Assembly: GCF_051013375.1 (NCBI RefSeq) | Contig: NZ_CP142125.1 | Length of the DNA: 64,000 nucleotides | From: Kordia algicida | GTDB lineage: Bacteria; Bacteroidota; Bacteroidia; Flavobacteriales; Flavobacteriaceae | Strand: one strand, 5' to 3' | Shown here: positions 9,238-18,778 of the stretch, in pieces | Position numbering within the stretch: the stretch's first letter is position 1 | Layout: the number at the start of each line of letters is the position of its first letter | Made by a program: the position numbers and the translations under genes | Notes under the pieces: model-generated | What the model saw: only the letters and a program-made list of their open reading frames with translations | Database searches by the model: none | What the model was told of the DNA's origin: nothing

Positions 9238-9752
9238 AAAAGTATTTCTTGATCATATTATTAGTTGGTTGTTCAGCTAGTAAAAACAATAGCGACCTTT
9301 CCAAAAGTGAACTATTTACAAAGCTATCCAAAGGTTTTATAATTCAAAAGCTACCCAATTGGGAATTCCACGGTTTTCACGGGGTGTTGAACTACACTCC
9401 TAAAGAATTGATGAATGTTGGCTATGAGTATATATATAACGGTATTATAGCAACAACAAAGGAAGTAGGAGAAGAAACATTGTCATCTTTTGTAGCTAAA
9501 GAAATAGATCGACAAAATTCGTTATACAAGGTCACTAACTTCAAAAAAATCATAGAACAGACAAGATATGGTAAGAGTATTGTTTTGGTCTATGACGCTG
9601 AGATCAATCGGATCGACTACAAAGTTATTCGACAATTTTACCTTCATCAAGGAATTATATATGAAGTTGCCTATTCAGCAAAATCAAAATTCTTTGACTT
9701 TTTTGTAAACGATGCCATTCATATGATGAAAACATTCACCATAACTCAATAA
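9234..9752 (+). CDS. Small lipoprotein, partner of the preceding membrane protein (172 aa)
   Basis: The N-terminus MKKYFLIILLVGCSASKNN is a lipoprotein signal with the Cys at residue 13. The mature part is about 160 residues of mixed alpha/beta with no known motif. Its ATG overlaps the stop of the upstream gene, indicating translational coupling, so the lipoprotein and the two-TM protein probably work together in the envelope. Function unknown. Confidence 0.65.
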   Translation: MKKYFLIILLVGCSASKNNSDLSKSELFTKLSKGFIIQKLPNWEFHGFHGVLNYTPKELMNVGYEYIYNGIIATTKEVGEETLSSFVAKEIDRQNSLYKVTNFKKIIEQTRYGKSIVLVYDAEINRIDYKVIRQFYLHQGIIYEVAYSAKSKFFDFFVNDAIHMMKTFTITQ

Positions 9753-9779
9753 AGCTCATTACCAAATTATCGTAAAACT

Positions 9780-9881
9780 AGAAGTATTCATTCGCCAAAA
9801 AAGCTTCAATCATACGGACAACTCAATAAATATTTTGACTCTTACAATAACAAAAGGAGGTATCAAGGAGTCAAAAAATAA
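9780..9881 (+). pseudogene. Transposase C-terminal remnant
   Basis: One frame reads QLNKYFDSYNNKRRYQGVKK before a stop at 9879-9881. The Tyr-Asn-Asn-Lys-Arg-Arg-x-Gln-Gly pattern is typical for the last residues of DDE (rve-type) transposases of the IS3/IS481 kind. The rest of the gene is missing, and no inverted repeats were found. The remnant lies just before the left side of the provirus-like element and marks an old insertion or deletion. Confidence 0.5.
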
Positions 9882-10025
9882 ACAAGTAGCTTGATATATT
9901 ATACTTAGTATAAGATCTGTCCTTCAAATGGGAAAATGATCAGGGCGAAGGTTTTCGTTTTTTTCAACTTAACACTTAAAATCAATAGTTTATAGGTTTT
10001 ATTATCTAAAGTCTTACAATTTTTT

Positions 10026-10033
10026 TACATTTG
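10026..10033 (+). promoter_or_regulatory. Bacteroidota-type -7 box (TACATTTG)
   Basis: An exact TAnnTTTG match in a 300-base AT-rich stretch. It points rightward toward a hairpin terminator at 10080-10117, so it would give a transcript of about 75-80 bases without a reading frame. Confidence 0.4.
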
Positions 10034-10039
10034 TAATGA

Positions 10040-10117
10040 GTATTTTAATTTCATAATTAAAAATAGGATATCTCGGGTTAGCCCTCACCTCTCAAAACTA
10101 TAAGTGAGGGCTTTTTA
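10040..10117 (+). ncRNA. Candidate small RNA at the left edge of the element
   Basis: About 78 bases lie between the TACATTTG box and the end of a strong terminator. No frame or known RNA motif is seen. It could be a regulatory RNA of the element or a leader. The 5' end is an estimate. Confidence 0.25.
10080..10117 (+). terminator. Rho-independent terminator
   Basis: A 9-bp perfect stem (AGCCCTCAC / GTGAGGGCT) with a 15-base loop followed by TTTTTATATT. It lies upstream of the long early operon and could block read-through into the element from the left. Confidence 0.7.
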
Positions 10118-10208
10118 TATTGCTTTATTTGATTGAATTTATAGCTTGATTGATAGTAATGTAGGCTTTCAAGCTAGTCGACCTTATACTACAAATGATC
10201 AATCTAAC

Positions 10209-10326
10209 CTTTTCCTACAATTTCTTTCTAATTTATAGTAAATAGTACAGCTTCCAAGCAAAAAACATGTGTTTAGGACATGTTTTTTGAGCGAAAAGGC
10301 TTAAATATTTTCTTTTCCTACAATTT
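10209..10326 (+). repeat. Two 15-bp direct repeats (CTTTTCCTACAATTT)
   Basis: Copies at 10209-10223 and 10312-10326, 103 bases apart, are identical. They flank a hairpin and stand upstream of the palindromic operator. ACTACAAAT also occurs twice nearby. They may be protein-binding sites (regulator, replication initiator or recombinase arms). Nothing in the sequence decides among these. Confidence 0.5.
10259..10289 (+). terminator. Hairpin with terminator character
   Basis: Arms of 12 bases (CAAAAAACATGT / ACATGTTTTTTG) around a 7-base loop. The 3' arm contains six T. It is symmetric enough to work in either direction. It sits between the two 15-bp repeats, about 130 bases before the early operon. 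Confidence 0.45.
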
Positions 10327-10340
10327 TGGACTACAAATCG

Positions 10341-10367
10341 TGTGTAGTACACAAAATTTTACAAATG
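10341..10367 (+). promoter_or_regulatory. Operator/promoter element of the early operon (27-bp repeat, copy 1)
   Basis: A 27-base sequence that starts TGTGTAGTACACAAAA and ends TTTTACAAATG is found in identical form at 30834-30860, upstream of the late operon. It contains the palindrome GTGTA-G-TACAC. It ends 56 bases before the first ATG of the early operon. A shared regulator for both operons is the simplest reading. Confidence 0.6.
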
Positions 10368-10423
10368 ATATGCCACTTGGCTTGTCTACATTTATCAGAG
10401 TTTGTAAAAGCACATCATACTAA

Positions 10424-13400
10424 ATGAGATTAGAAGTCAAGGAAAATACGACAAGCAATAATTACGAGTTGATCTTTAGTGAATTGCCACCTAATAATTT
10501 GAGAAAAGCACTTCGAGAACTAGGCTTTACCAAATTGCAATTTGGCGGACAGATCTATACCATTAGCAAGTTCCCTGTATATCGTCCATTTATAGATTCG
10601 CTTGAGGAGGTCATAAATAAAGGGAACTATTGGAGTGAAGTTTCGAATTTTCCAATATTTGAGTCCACGCATGATAGTATCAATAAAAACTTATATTGGA
10701 TCGTAACGATCTACTACAAAGAAAATGAAGAGCTTAAAGAACAGCATTACATCATTTTTGAATTATATAAAAACGCAATATTAACATTAGCTCGTGAATT
10801 TGGGAAGAAAAAATATGGAGATCAGTATAAGGATTCAGAGATCCTTCCTAACAAGTTAAAACGCTTAGCACGCAAATTATTACAGTCAAATTCAATTATT
10901 GAACGCCTAAAACTTGACAACCAATCGAAATTGGAAGCTACTCCTATATCCAATGATGAAGTTAGTTCAACAAGCGACTTAGAAATTGAATCTGTAAGCG
11001 ATGTAAAAGCAGCACCAATAATTGAAGAAGAAGTTCAATCAAAAAGGAACAAAGAAAAAGAACGTTCTTTTTTACAAATAGAGATCGCAAAGATCATTTC
11101 AGAATTAGAGGAAAAACAAGGTACGACACGTCATGTTTTTGCATCTATAATTCAAGAGATCACCGCAGATCTAAAACAAGCGAATGCTTATAGCTTAGAT
11201 CATGACATAAAGAGTTCGCTTAAAAAGTCAACAAATAAATATAAGGGGTGGCTTAAAGATTCGGGGGAATTTGAACGCAATTATGTTCTTGAGATACTCA
11301 ACCGTTTGTTATTACTGCTAGATGATACCACTAGAGCACTTGAGGTTAAAAAAGGAGCATTATCTATCAAAAGTTGCATTTATATCAATAAAAAGGTCAT
11401 ACAAAATGTATTAATCCCTATCGATGCTCAAGAACCATTTGCCACAGGACAGCTCTCCTCTTATGAGGTCGACAAGCTACAAATGAACTTTAAACATCTG
11501 CTTCAGATCAAAGAAGACCATCTATCAGAGGTTTCTTCGTTGGATCTATTCTACTTGGCACAGCTTGAAAAACCACAATCATATGGTATTGCTATAAAAT
11601 CTAAAAAAATTCAACAAGAGTGGGAAAAGACAGGCAAACAAAGATTTGAGCAGTTAGGTTTCCCAACGGATCTAAAATATCCTTACGTATCTCTTGAAAA
11701 AGGATTTGTGAAGATTCTACCGCTTGAAACCATTATCTATAAAACGGATAGTGATCAATACAAATGGTGGTTTGCACTGATTCACACACGACCAATTACA
11801 GAGTTTGAAAAAGTGCTGAGAGTGATTGAACTAGCCATAGAAAAATTAGAAAAAGGAATCAAAAAACTCACGAAGCTACCAAATGATCCTGCTAGTAAAA
11901 GTGGAAGATCATCAAATTCGATAGATAATATTGAGAGAATGATAACCGCCTTGCGTAGTTCAAAATTAGTCATAGCGGACTATCTAAAGAGCAAAGAACA
12001 GACAACTTTAAAAACGACACAAACCAGGGAAGAGCAAACCAGTATATCACCCCGATCTACTATAAGAACGGAGATGCACTATAAGTTACAAGAGGTTATA
12101 GATGAGTTAATTTCTATGGAAGATGATCTTATTGGTCAGCAAGAGGTTATCATCGCCAAAACGATACATGACTTAGAAACTGTTTTAGAAATTGCCGATG
12201 AAGATGTCTTTACCGATGAGTTAGGTAATAGTATCGAATCATTTAAAAATTGGATTTCGGATCTTGAGCCTTCAATTCGTGATCGATCGGCAAGGCTTTT
12301 CAATCGTTTGATCGCTCATGTGGGCGGGAGAAGCATACCTATCCTAAGTGAGAAAAGCTCTCTGGTGATCGCTAAAGATATAGAGCAATACAATGGTATG
12401 GTTGAAAATGTTCTAGTTCCCATACATGCAAAAGAACCTTTTCAATCAGGGAAGGTTCTCATAGATCAAATAAAAGGGTTAAAGAAAGATTTTCCCCATT
12501 TATACAAGATCAAAACCGATGAATTACATGATGTATCGGCACTAGAATTATTTCAGTTATCCCAGCTTCCTCATCCAACAAACTATGGTATGCAAGTGTA
12601 TCGAAGTGATCTTCTTCAGGAGTGGGAACATCGTGGTGCAGATGGTTTTGATGCGCTTGGTTTCCCAACAGATATGAATTATCCATATGTAAATATTCAC
12701 ACAGGATATCGCTCGGTAACCACTCTAGCCAATGCCTTAGAAAACTCATTTGAACCTGAGAGAGATAGGCTTAAATGGTGGGCAGTAATCGAACATGCAA
12801 GACCAATAGCAAGTCCTTCAAAGGGGATTGTGATCATCGACCATTTAATTTCAGAATTAGTTATTGAAAGACAAAAATATATCAACCCCCAAACCAAACG
12901 ACCAAAAACAGGATCAGAGAACAAAGAAGCGTATCGCGATCTATCCTTTAAAATAGAAAGACTAAGGCTTTCAAGACAGGTTATTACGGGGTACTTAGAC
13001 ACCCAAGCAGTTGCAGAAGCAGTTCCAGCAGTAGAAAATGCTAAAGAAGCTTTACCTATCCCTAAAGAAGATTACATAGATCGTGTGGTGGCAACCATGC
13101 ACCTTGCATACAGAGAGGGCAAGCGACTCACCAAAAAAAAGATAGAGGATCTGCAAGATCAAACAGGCGCACCGAGTTTGGGGGAGTTATGGGAAGCGGT
13201 GGAACTGAGTTGGCTTCTATGGTATAAAATGATCTACAACGAACCTATTTCCTTTGAAGCCAGACTCTCAAAAATGATTACTTTTTGGAATACCATTCAG
13301 CCGACCTATGCCTATTCAGATAGTAGTAAGGAACTCTACAAACAATACTCAACCCCGTGTCCTATTGGAGCGATCCTCGCCCAATATACAGGGATGGATC

Positions 13401-14098
13401 ATGCCGCTTCAATATTTGAACCAAGTGCGGGAAACGGTTTATTACTTGTAGGAGCAGCTCCTAAGAAAACCCACGTGAATGAGATCGATACAAGCCGCAA
13501 AAAGTCCTTAGCGTTTCAACAATTTAAAAAGATTACAACCGATAATGGAGCGCACCCTTTTGCTAGTGATATGGAAAGATCCTTTGATGCGGTGGTTACA
13601 AATCCCCCGTTTGCCAAATGGGAAGAAAACAGCTTTGACAAAGAGCGTATTGTTAAAAAATACTTTCATAACAACCGAGGATTAAAACAGCACTTACGCC
13701 TAGAACATCTCATGTCAGGATTGGCACTTAGTACGATGAAAGATCATGGTCGTTGTGGGATCATCATTATGGGGCATGTGTATTTTGACGATCAGGGATT
13801 TATTGCCAAATATCGTCCCTTTTTCAATTGGCTCTATCACTATTATCATGTTGATGCCATTTTGAATATGAATAGCTTTAAGTTATACAACAAACAAGGA
13901 GCAGTCGCCAAAACGATGCTGATCCTCATTGGAGGACGTAAAGCAGTTGGACAGGGTGTTGCACCCAAACAAAGAGCCGCCCCCGATCTTGATAAGATCA
14001 TCGACACATTTGAAGAACTATGGTCAGCAGTAAAAACACACATAAAACCGAGTATTCACACAATTATCAAACAACTTAAAATCGCAAAAAGAAAATGA
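10424..14098 (+). CDS. Giant N6-adenine DNA methyltransferase with a duplicated N-terminal domain (1224 aa)
   Basis: The C-terminal part is an N6-adenine methyltransferase: SAM-binding FEPSAGNG at about residue 998 and catalytic NPPF at 1060-1063. The N-terminal 860 residues contain a domain present twice (about 215-510 and 560-865). Both copies have VLxPIxAxEPF near the start, LGFPTDxxYPYV in the middle and a KWW...HxRPI segment (WW near residues 446 and 783). The function of that domain is unknown. Sequence target unknown; it may protect the element's DNA from host restriction or mark it for replication or packaging. First gene of a tightly overlapping early operon; its stop overlaps the next start by four bases. 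Such MTases paired with strawberry-notch helicases are known from phages and plasmids. Confidence 0.85.
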   Translation: MRLEVKENTTSNNYELIFSELPPNNLRKALRELGFTKLQFGGQIYTISKFPVYRPFIDSLEEVINKGNYWSEVSNFPIFESTHDSINKNLYWIVTIYYKENEELKEQHYIIFELYKNAILTLAREFGKKKYGDQYKDSEILPNKLKRLARKLLQSNSIIERLKLDNQSKLEATPISNDEVSSTSDLEIESVSDVKAAPIIEEEVQSKRNKEKERSFLQIEIAKIISELEEKQGTTRHVFASIIQEITADLKQANAYSLDHDIKSSLKKSTNKYKGWLKDSGEFERNYVLEILNRLLLLLDDTTRALEVKKGALSIKSCIYINKKVIQNVLIPIDAQEPFATGQLSSYEVDKLQMNFKHLLQIKEDHLSEVSSLDLFYLAQLEKPQSYGIAIKSKKIQQEWEKTGKQRFEQLGFPTDLKYPYVSLEKGFVKILPLETIIYKTDSDQYKWWFALIHTRPITEFEKVLRVIELAIEKLEKGIKKLTKLPNDPASKSGRSSNSIDNIERMITALRSSKLVIADYLKSKEQTTLKTTQTREEQTSISPRSTIRTEMHYKLQEVIDELISMEDDLIGQQEVIIAKTIHDLETVLEIADEDVFTDELGNSIESFKNWISDLEPSIRDRSARLFNRLIAHVGGRSIPILSEKSSLVIAKDIEQYNGMVENVLVPIHAKEPFQSGKVLIDQIKGLKKDFPHLYKIKTDELHDVSALELFQLSQLPHPTNYGMQVYRSDLLQEWEHRGADGFDALGFPTDMNYPYVNIHTGYRSVTTLANALENSFEPERDRLKWWAVIEHARPIASPSKGIVIIDHLISELVIERQKYINPQTKRPKTGSENKEAYRDLSFKIERLRLSRQVITGYLDTQAVAEAVPAVENAKEALPIPKEDYIDRVVATMHLAYREGKRLTKKKIEDLQDQTGAPSLGELWEAVELSWLLWYKMIYNEPISFEARLSKMITFWNTIQPTYAYSDSSKELYKQYSTPCPIGAILAQYTGMDHAASIFEPSAGNGLLLVGAAPKKTHVNEIDTSRKKSLAFQQFKKITTDNGAHPFASDMERSFDAVVTNPPFAKWEENSFDKERIVKKYFHNNRGLKQHLRLEHLMSGLALSTMKDHGRCGIIIMGHVYFDDQGFIAKYRPFFNWLYHYYHVDAILNMNSFKLYNKQGAVAKTMLILIGGRKAVGQGVAPKQRAAPDLDKIIDTFEELWSAVKTHIKPSIHTIIKQLKIAKRK

Positions 14099-14520
14099 TC
14101 TATTACAACATAGAATTGATGCCCGATAGCCATAGTGCGATCTTATTTATGACCACTAATGCTACCCCATTTAGATGCTTTGAAGATCATCAGGCAGGTA
14201 TTTATATCCAACTTCATACCCTAGTAGAATTATCCTTAGCATCGGGAGAAGACCCGATCGGACTGATAGAGGACTACTTAGGAATTACCTATACAGAAGG
14301 TCGTAGTACAGAGGAGATCGCCTATTTTTTATGCTATACAGATAGGGTACAAAATGCGCTTTGGTCACTAGAGATCCGTTGGCATAAAAAAACGGATATA
14401 GAATCGGAAGCTTCCTATATGGAAGGTGGATTATCCAAAGAAAAAGCACTTGAACTATTTACGCAAATAACCCTTCGAAGGTATCTCGAAGCCTTATCCA
14501 ATTTTACAGATGAAAAATGA
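14095..14520 (+). CDS. Small protein between methyltransferase and helicase (141 aa)
   Basis: A soluble protein that starts MIYYNIELMPDSHSAILF, acidic, with no membrane segment and no recognised motif. It overlaps the methyltransferase gene at its start and the helicase gene at its end, so it is translated with both and may be an adaptor of that pair. Function not known. Confidence 0.7.
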   Translation: MIYYNIELMPDSHSAILFMTTNATPFRCFEDHQAGIYIQLHTLVELSLASGEDPIGLIEDYLGITYTEGRSTEEIAYFLCYTDRVQNALWSLEIRWHKKTDIESEASYMEGGLSKEKALELFTQITLRRYLEALSNFTDEK

Positions 14521-17500
14521 AGCACTTGCCATAGAAAAAGAAGAAACGATCCACAGACGTTCTAGCGAAGAAGTTTTACGACTAGCTGAAGATCATACCA
14601 CGCTAGTTCCATATGAACCCAAATCAAAGGCATCATATGTTATGGATACCCTTATCCCAAAAAATATGGCTTTTGAAGTACAAATGTCATTGGATTTGAT
14701 CGCTCAAAAACATGGGAATATCGATCATTTTGTACGTGATGGTTTAAAATATCGCACCACAGCGGCACTTTGGAGCGTTTTATCAGCCGAACAAATAGAC
14801 TCCCTTGGATTGTATCTGCATCAGTTTGAAAAAGGACAAGGGATCATCATCGCCGATCAGACAGGAATTGGAAAAGGAAGGCAAGCCGCCGCAGTGATCA
14901 GGCATGCGGTCATGCAAGGGTATTTACCTGTATTCTTTACCAAATCTCCCAATCTATTTACCGATATGTATCGAGATCTAAAGGCGATCCATTTTGAAAA
15001 CATCAATCCTTTTATCATCAACAATAGTAGTGATGCACAGATCAAAGACGCAAGTGGTATGGTGATGTTCAGTCCCCTATCCAGTAAGGAACAAGAATCG
15101 CTTTTAACACAAGTAACGGAATATCCAACGGAGAGTCCTGAAGCGATCGCATGGTATAAAAAAATAGGAAAGAGCATGCCCGATCCTGAAGAAATACCCT
15201 TGACAATGGTCTATGAAACATTAGATCATATGCCACTTGGGTATGACATGGTTTTTTGTACCTATTCTCAAATACAGTCTGCGCATCCCTACAAGCGCTT
15301 TTGGTTAGAAGAACTGATCACTAACGGGGTTGAAGGCAGTAAGAATTTTAAGAAAGTGGTGTTTATTTTGGATGAATCCCACATGGCAGGCGGATATGAT
15401 TCGATTATAGGTAAATGGATGCGAAAAATGCTTCCCAAGACAAAGGCATGCTGTTATTTAAGTGCCACTTTTGCCAAGTACCCAGAGGTGATGCCTTTCT
15501 ACGGTAAAAAGACCGCCATTATGGAAACAGGACTCAGAGATTCTGAATTTGTAACGGCTATGAAAAGTGGCGGTTTGGCATTGCAAGAAATAGTAGCTTC
15601 CAATTTATGTGAGAGTGGTCAACTGATTCGACGACAACGCTCAAGTAAGGGAATTAAGATCGACTACAAAGTATTAGACAAAGAGCCAGAAAGAAGTAAA
15701 AACAGGGCAAGTGTCAACCGCATTATTTCCCTTATGAATGAAGTGGTGCAATTTGAACAAGATTACATCGTCCCTATATTGGAAGAAATTCACGAGAAAG
15801 CAAGAGAAGAAGCAGGGTCGATCAAATCCCCACCACGGGGTTTAGGAGTAAAACAAGCTCCTTATTTTTCAAGAGTATTTAACGTGGTGGATCAAATGTT
15901 GTTTGCCCTGAAAGTAGAGCAAGTGGCTAAAGAAACCCTCGATCTATTACTAGAGGATAAAAAAGTGGTGATCGCTTTCAAGTCCACTATGGGTAGTTTT
16001 TTAAAAGACCTTAAAATGGTCAGCGGTGATATCCTTCCGCTACAAACCCTTGATTTTACCCGTACCCTTGTCAAAGGATTGGATTCTGTTTTTTACTACA
16101 ACTATACCACGCTTTCAAATGAGAAAACTAGAGAGCGCATTGAGTTAGAAGATCTGCCTTATAACGGCATTCAAACCTACAAGAATATCCGTAAAAAAAT
16201 GCGCTTAGAGAGTACAGGACTTTCCATTTCGCCTATTGATAAGCTCATTTATATGATAGAAAAACAGAAAAAGCCAAAACACTTAGGGGGTCATAAGAAC
16301 TCACATTTTACCATTGCAGAAGTTACAGGAAGATCACAGCGTATCGACTTGTCCAATGAAGAATATGGCGTTATTGCGGCGCAACGCAAAAACACAGAAA
16401 AAGCCTTTCGGGAATTCAATAGTGGAAAAATAGATGTGTTACTGATCAATCAAAGTGGTAGTACGGGCGCATCGGCACATTCAAGCAAAGACTTTTTAGA
16501 TCAGCGTCAACGTGCTATGATCATTCATCAGGTAGAACTCAATATCAACATAGAGGTACAAAAACGAGGACGAATCAATAGAACAGGACAGGTGAATTTA
16601 CCTGAATACCTCTACATCACAAGTGATATTCCAACAGAGAAACGACTCATGGCGATGCTCAAAGGTAAAATGAAGTCCTTGGATGCCAACACCACAGGTT
16701 CACAAAACACCAATGATGACACCTTAGAGAGTCCCGACTTTTTCAATAAATATGGCGATAAAGTGGCTTGGCAATGGATCAATGAACATACAGAGAAGAT
16801 GGAAGTTCTAGGCTATCCTACCTATCACTATGTAAGGGTTCGTGGGGAAAAGGTCCGCGAACGAAAAGATAGCAAAGAGGGTGCAATGCGTCAACTTACA
16901 GGACGCGCAGGACTTCTGCAAGTAGAAGATCAAGAGAAGCTCTATACAGACCTATTGGAGCGTTATGAAAATCAGATCAAGTTAGAAAAGCAAAATGGGA
17001 CGTACGATCTGGAAGCAGAGTTCTTACGTTTGGATGCAGATGTTAAAAAACGCTTTTTATATGCCAAAGGTTCTGGCGGTGTGACCCCTTTTGGTAGGGA
17101 CTGTGTACGTGATGAAACCATTATCAATAATTTACGCCGCCCTTTTACACGTCAGGAACTAGACAAGCGTATATATGAGCTATTAGAAGGGGAAAAGCCT
17201 ATCGAGGTTCGTAAAACCTATGAAAAGAAACTACTAGCGACGTACCCTAAGATCGTTGCTAGTAGAAAAGAAAAACGATTGAAAACGATCGCAAAATTAA
17301 AAGAAGATCGTGATACGCTTCCAAAATTAGGGAGTGGTGCTGATGAGCAAGCCAATGAAAAAATAAAAAGTGACCTTGAAAAAATTGAAAAACTAATTGC
17401 TACCAAAACATCAGATCTAGCACTAGATATTGCGGGGTTTGAAGCTACACAAAAAAAGATACTTGATTATATTTCGATGTGGGATATTGGCGATGTAGTC

Positions 17501-18778
17501 AAAGTTCCTTTTGTGGGATCTTCCTTAGAATCCTCATGGGGAGTGTATCTAGGAGTTTCTATGGGAGGTAACCGATCAAATCCATATACCCTTAGTAATA
17601 TCAGCTTGCAATTTTTAGTGACCGATTCCAGAAGGCAAGTCACCTATAACTTGCAACCCGCAGAACAAGCCTATATCAGTCAAATTTTTACAGAGAGCCA
17701 AAAAATTACGGATGCAGAGAGAGAAATGGTAAAATTAGAATGGAATGAGCTGATAAAAAAAGCATCCAAAAAGCGGGAGCGTAGACAGATCCTGACCGAG
17801 AACATTGTCAAGGTTTCCTATCAAATAGGAACAAAAAACAAACTGATAAAGTACAACACCAAAGATCATCAGATCAAAAGTGGCATCTTAATGAACCGTG
17901 AATTTGGAAAAGAAGGAGAAGCAAATGGCGCTTTATATCCGATCTCCCATGCCTATATCATCCTTAGCGGTTTAGAAAAAGAATCCATTTTTGAAGATCA
18001 TAAAGTACTGATCCGCTTTAAGCGCATTAGTGATACCCTCTTTGAGGTCTATATCTCAAAAAAAGGATTATGGAAAGCATCGGTTGATGAACAGTTGCGG
18101 GTATTACTGCATCGAGAAGCTAACGATGATCGTGATTCGCTTCCAGAGTTTGTTCAAAATGCGGGTGAAATGACCGCAAGACTGCACCATGATAATTTAG
18201 AAGCATTTTTAAAGCGATTGGATCATTACAAGCTTCGATTCTTAGGAGAAGCCAAACAATTAGAGGATTGGGAGATTGAAAATGAACAAGATTGGGAGTC
18301 CAGAAGTCAAGATGACACAGGTGAATACCCCTATGCTTTAGGTCGTAGCTATGGTCAAGGAACAAATCCTAGTGTTGGATTTACAAACTACATCGAGCCT
18401 AGTTCGACATATCCTTTTGGCGTTGTGGTCTATAACAGAGCATTGCTTGATAAGGAGCGTTACAACTATTCATTAAAGCCAATATATAAGAGTTTGCATG
18501 AGCCTTACAGGATATGGAAAGACTTCATTGTGCAAAACGCATCCAAAAAGCTTTTCAATGACATTGTTAACAAGGCTAGAAAAAAGAAACTGCATGAAGC
18601 CATTACGCTTTTAGGCAACTTCATTATCGAGAATTTACACGAACAGGGCAACCCTGAATTTGTTTTAGGGGACTATACCATTACAAAACTAGGACGTATT
18701 TTCTATGAAGATATGATTGCAGAAATATCAGATATCGAAGAATTGATCAGTCAATTACAAATAGCATTAGAGAAATGA
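14510..18778 (+). CDS. Strawberry-notch (Sno) type SF2 helicase (1422 aa)
   Basis: Residues 117-123 QTGIGKG are the Walker A motif, preceded by the GIIIAD segment typical of this family; DESH at 288-291 is motif II, followed by YLSATFAKYPE. The second RecA domain includes LINQSGSTGASAHSS and motif VI RGRINRTGQ at 686-694. The C-terminal half (about 720-1420) is a long extension with coiled coil and beta-rich parts. In Bacteroidota and in phages, Sno helicases next to a methyltransferase often mark mobile DNA. Likely role: ATP-dependent remodelling or translocation on the element's DNA during replication, modification or transfer. Third gene of the early operon; its stop overlaps the next start (ATGA). 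Confidence 0.9.
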   Translation: MKNEALAIEKEETIHRRSSEEVLRLAEDHTTLVPYEPKSKASYVMDTLIPKNMAFEVQMSLDLIAQKHGNIDHFVRDGLKYRTTAALWSVLSAEQIDSLGLYLHQFEKGQGIIIADQTGIGKGRQAAAVIRHAVMQGYLPVFFTKSPNLFTDMYRDLKAIHFENINPFIINNSSDAQIKDASGMVMFSPLSSKEQESLLTQVTEYPTESPEAIAWYKKIGKSMPDPEEIPLTMVYETLDHMPLGYDMVFCTYSQIQSAHPYKRFWLEELITNGVEGSKNFKKVVFILDESHMAGGYDSIIGKWMRKMLPKTKACCYLSATFAKYPEVMPFYGKKTAIMETGLRDSEFVTAMKSGGLALQEIVASNLCESGQLIRRQRSSKGIKIDYKVLDKEPERSKNRASVNRIISLMNEVVQFEQDYIVPILEEIHEKAREEAGSIKSPPRGLGVKQAPYFSRVFNVVDQMLFALKVEQVAKETLDLLLEDKKVVIAFKSTMGSFLKDLKMVSGDILPLQTLDFTRTLVKGLDSVFYYNYTTLSNEKTRERIELEDLPYNGIQTYKNIRKKMRLESTGLSISPIDKLIYMIEKQKKPKHLGGHKNSHFTIAEVTGRSQRIDLSNEEYGVIAAQRKNTEKAFREFNSGKIDVLLINQSGSTGASAHSSKDFLDQRQRAMIIHQVELNINIEVQKRGRINRTGQVNLPEYLYITSDIPTEKRLMAMLKGKMKSLDANTTGSQNTNDDTLESPDFFNKYGDKVAWQWINEHTEKMEVLGYPTYHYVRVRGEKVRERKDSKEGAMRQLTGRAGLLQVEDQEKLYTDLLERYENQIKLEKQNGTYDLEAEFLRLDADVKKRFLYAKGSGGVTPFGRDCVRDETIINNLRRPFTRQELDKRIYELLEGEKPIEVRKTYEKKLLATYPKIVASRKEKRLKTIAKLKEDRDTLPKLGSGADEQANEKIKSDLEKIEKLIATKTSDLALDIAGFEATQKKILDYISMWDIGDVVKVPFVGSSLESSWGVYLGVSMGGNRSNPYTLSNISLQFLVTDSRRQVTYNLQPAEQAYISQIFTESQKITDAEREMVKLEWNELIKKASKKRERRQILTENIVKVSYQIGTKNKLIKYNTKDHQIKSGILMNREFGKEGEANGALYPISHAYIILSGLEKESIFEDHKVLIRFKRISDTLFEVYISKKGLWKASVDEQLRVLLHREANDDRDSLPEFVQNAGEMTARLHHDNLEAFLKRLDHYKLRFLGEAKQLEDWEIENEQDWESRSQDDTGEYPYALGRSYGQGTNPSVGFTNYIEPSSTYPFGVVVYNRALLDKERYNYSLKPIYKSLHEPYRIWKDFIVQNASKKLFNDIVNKARKKKLHEAITLLGNFIIENLHEQGNPEFVLGDYTITKLGRIFYEDMIAEISDIEELISQLQIALEK

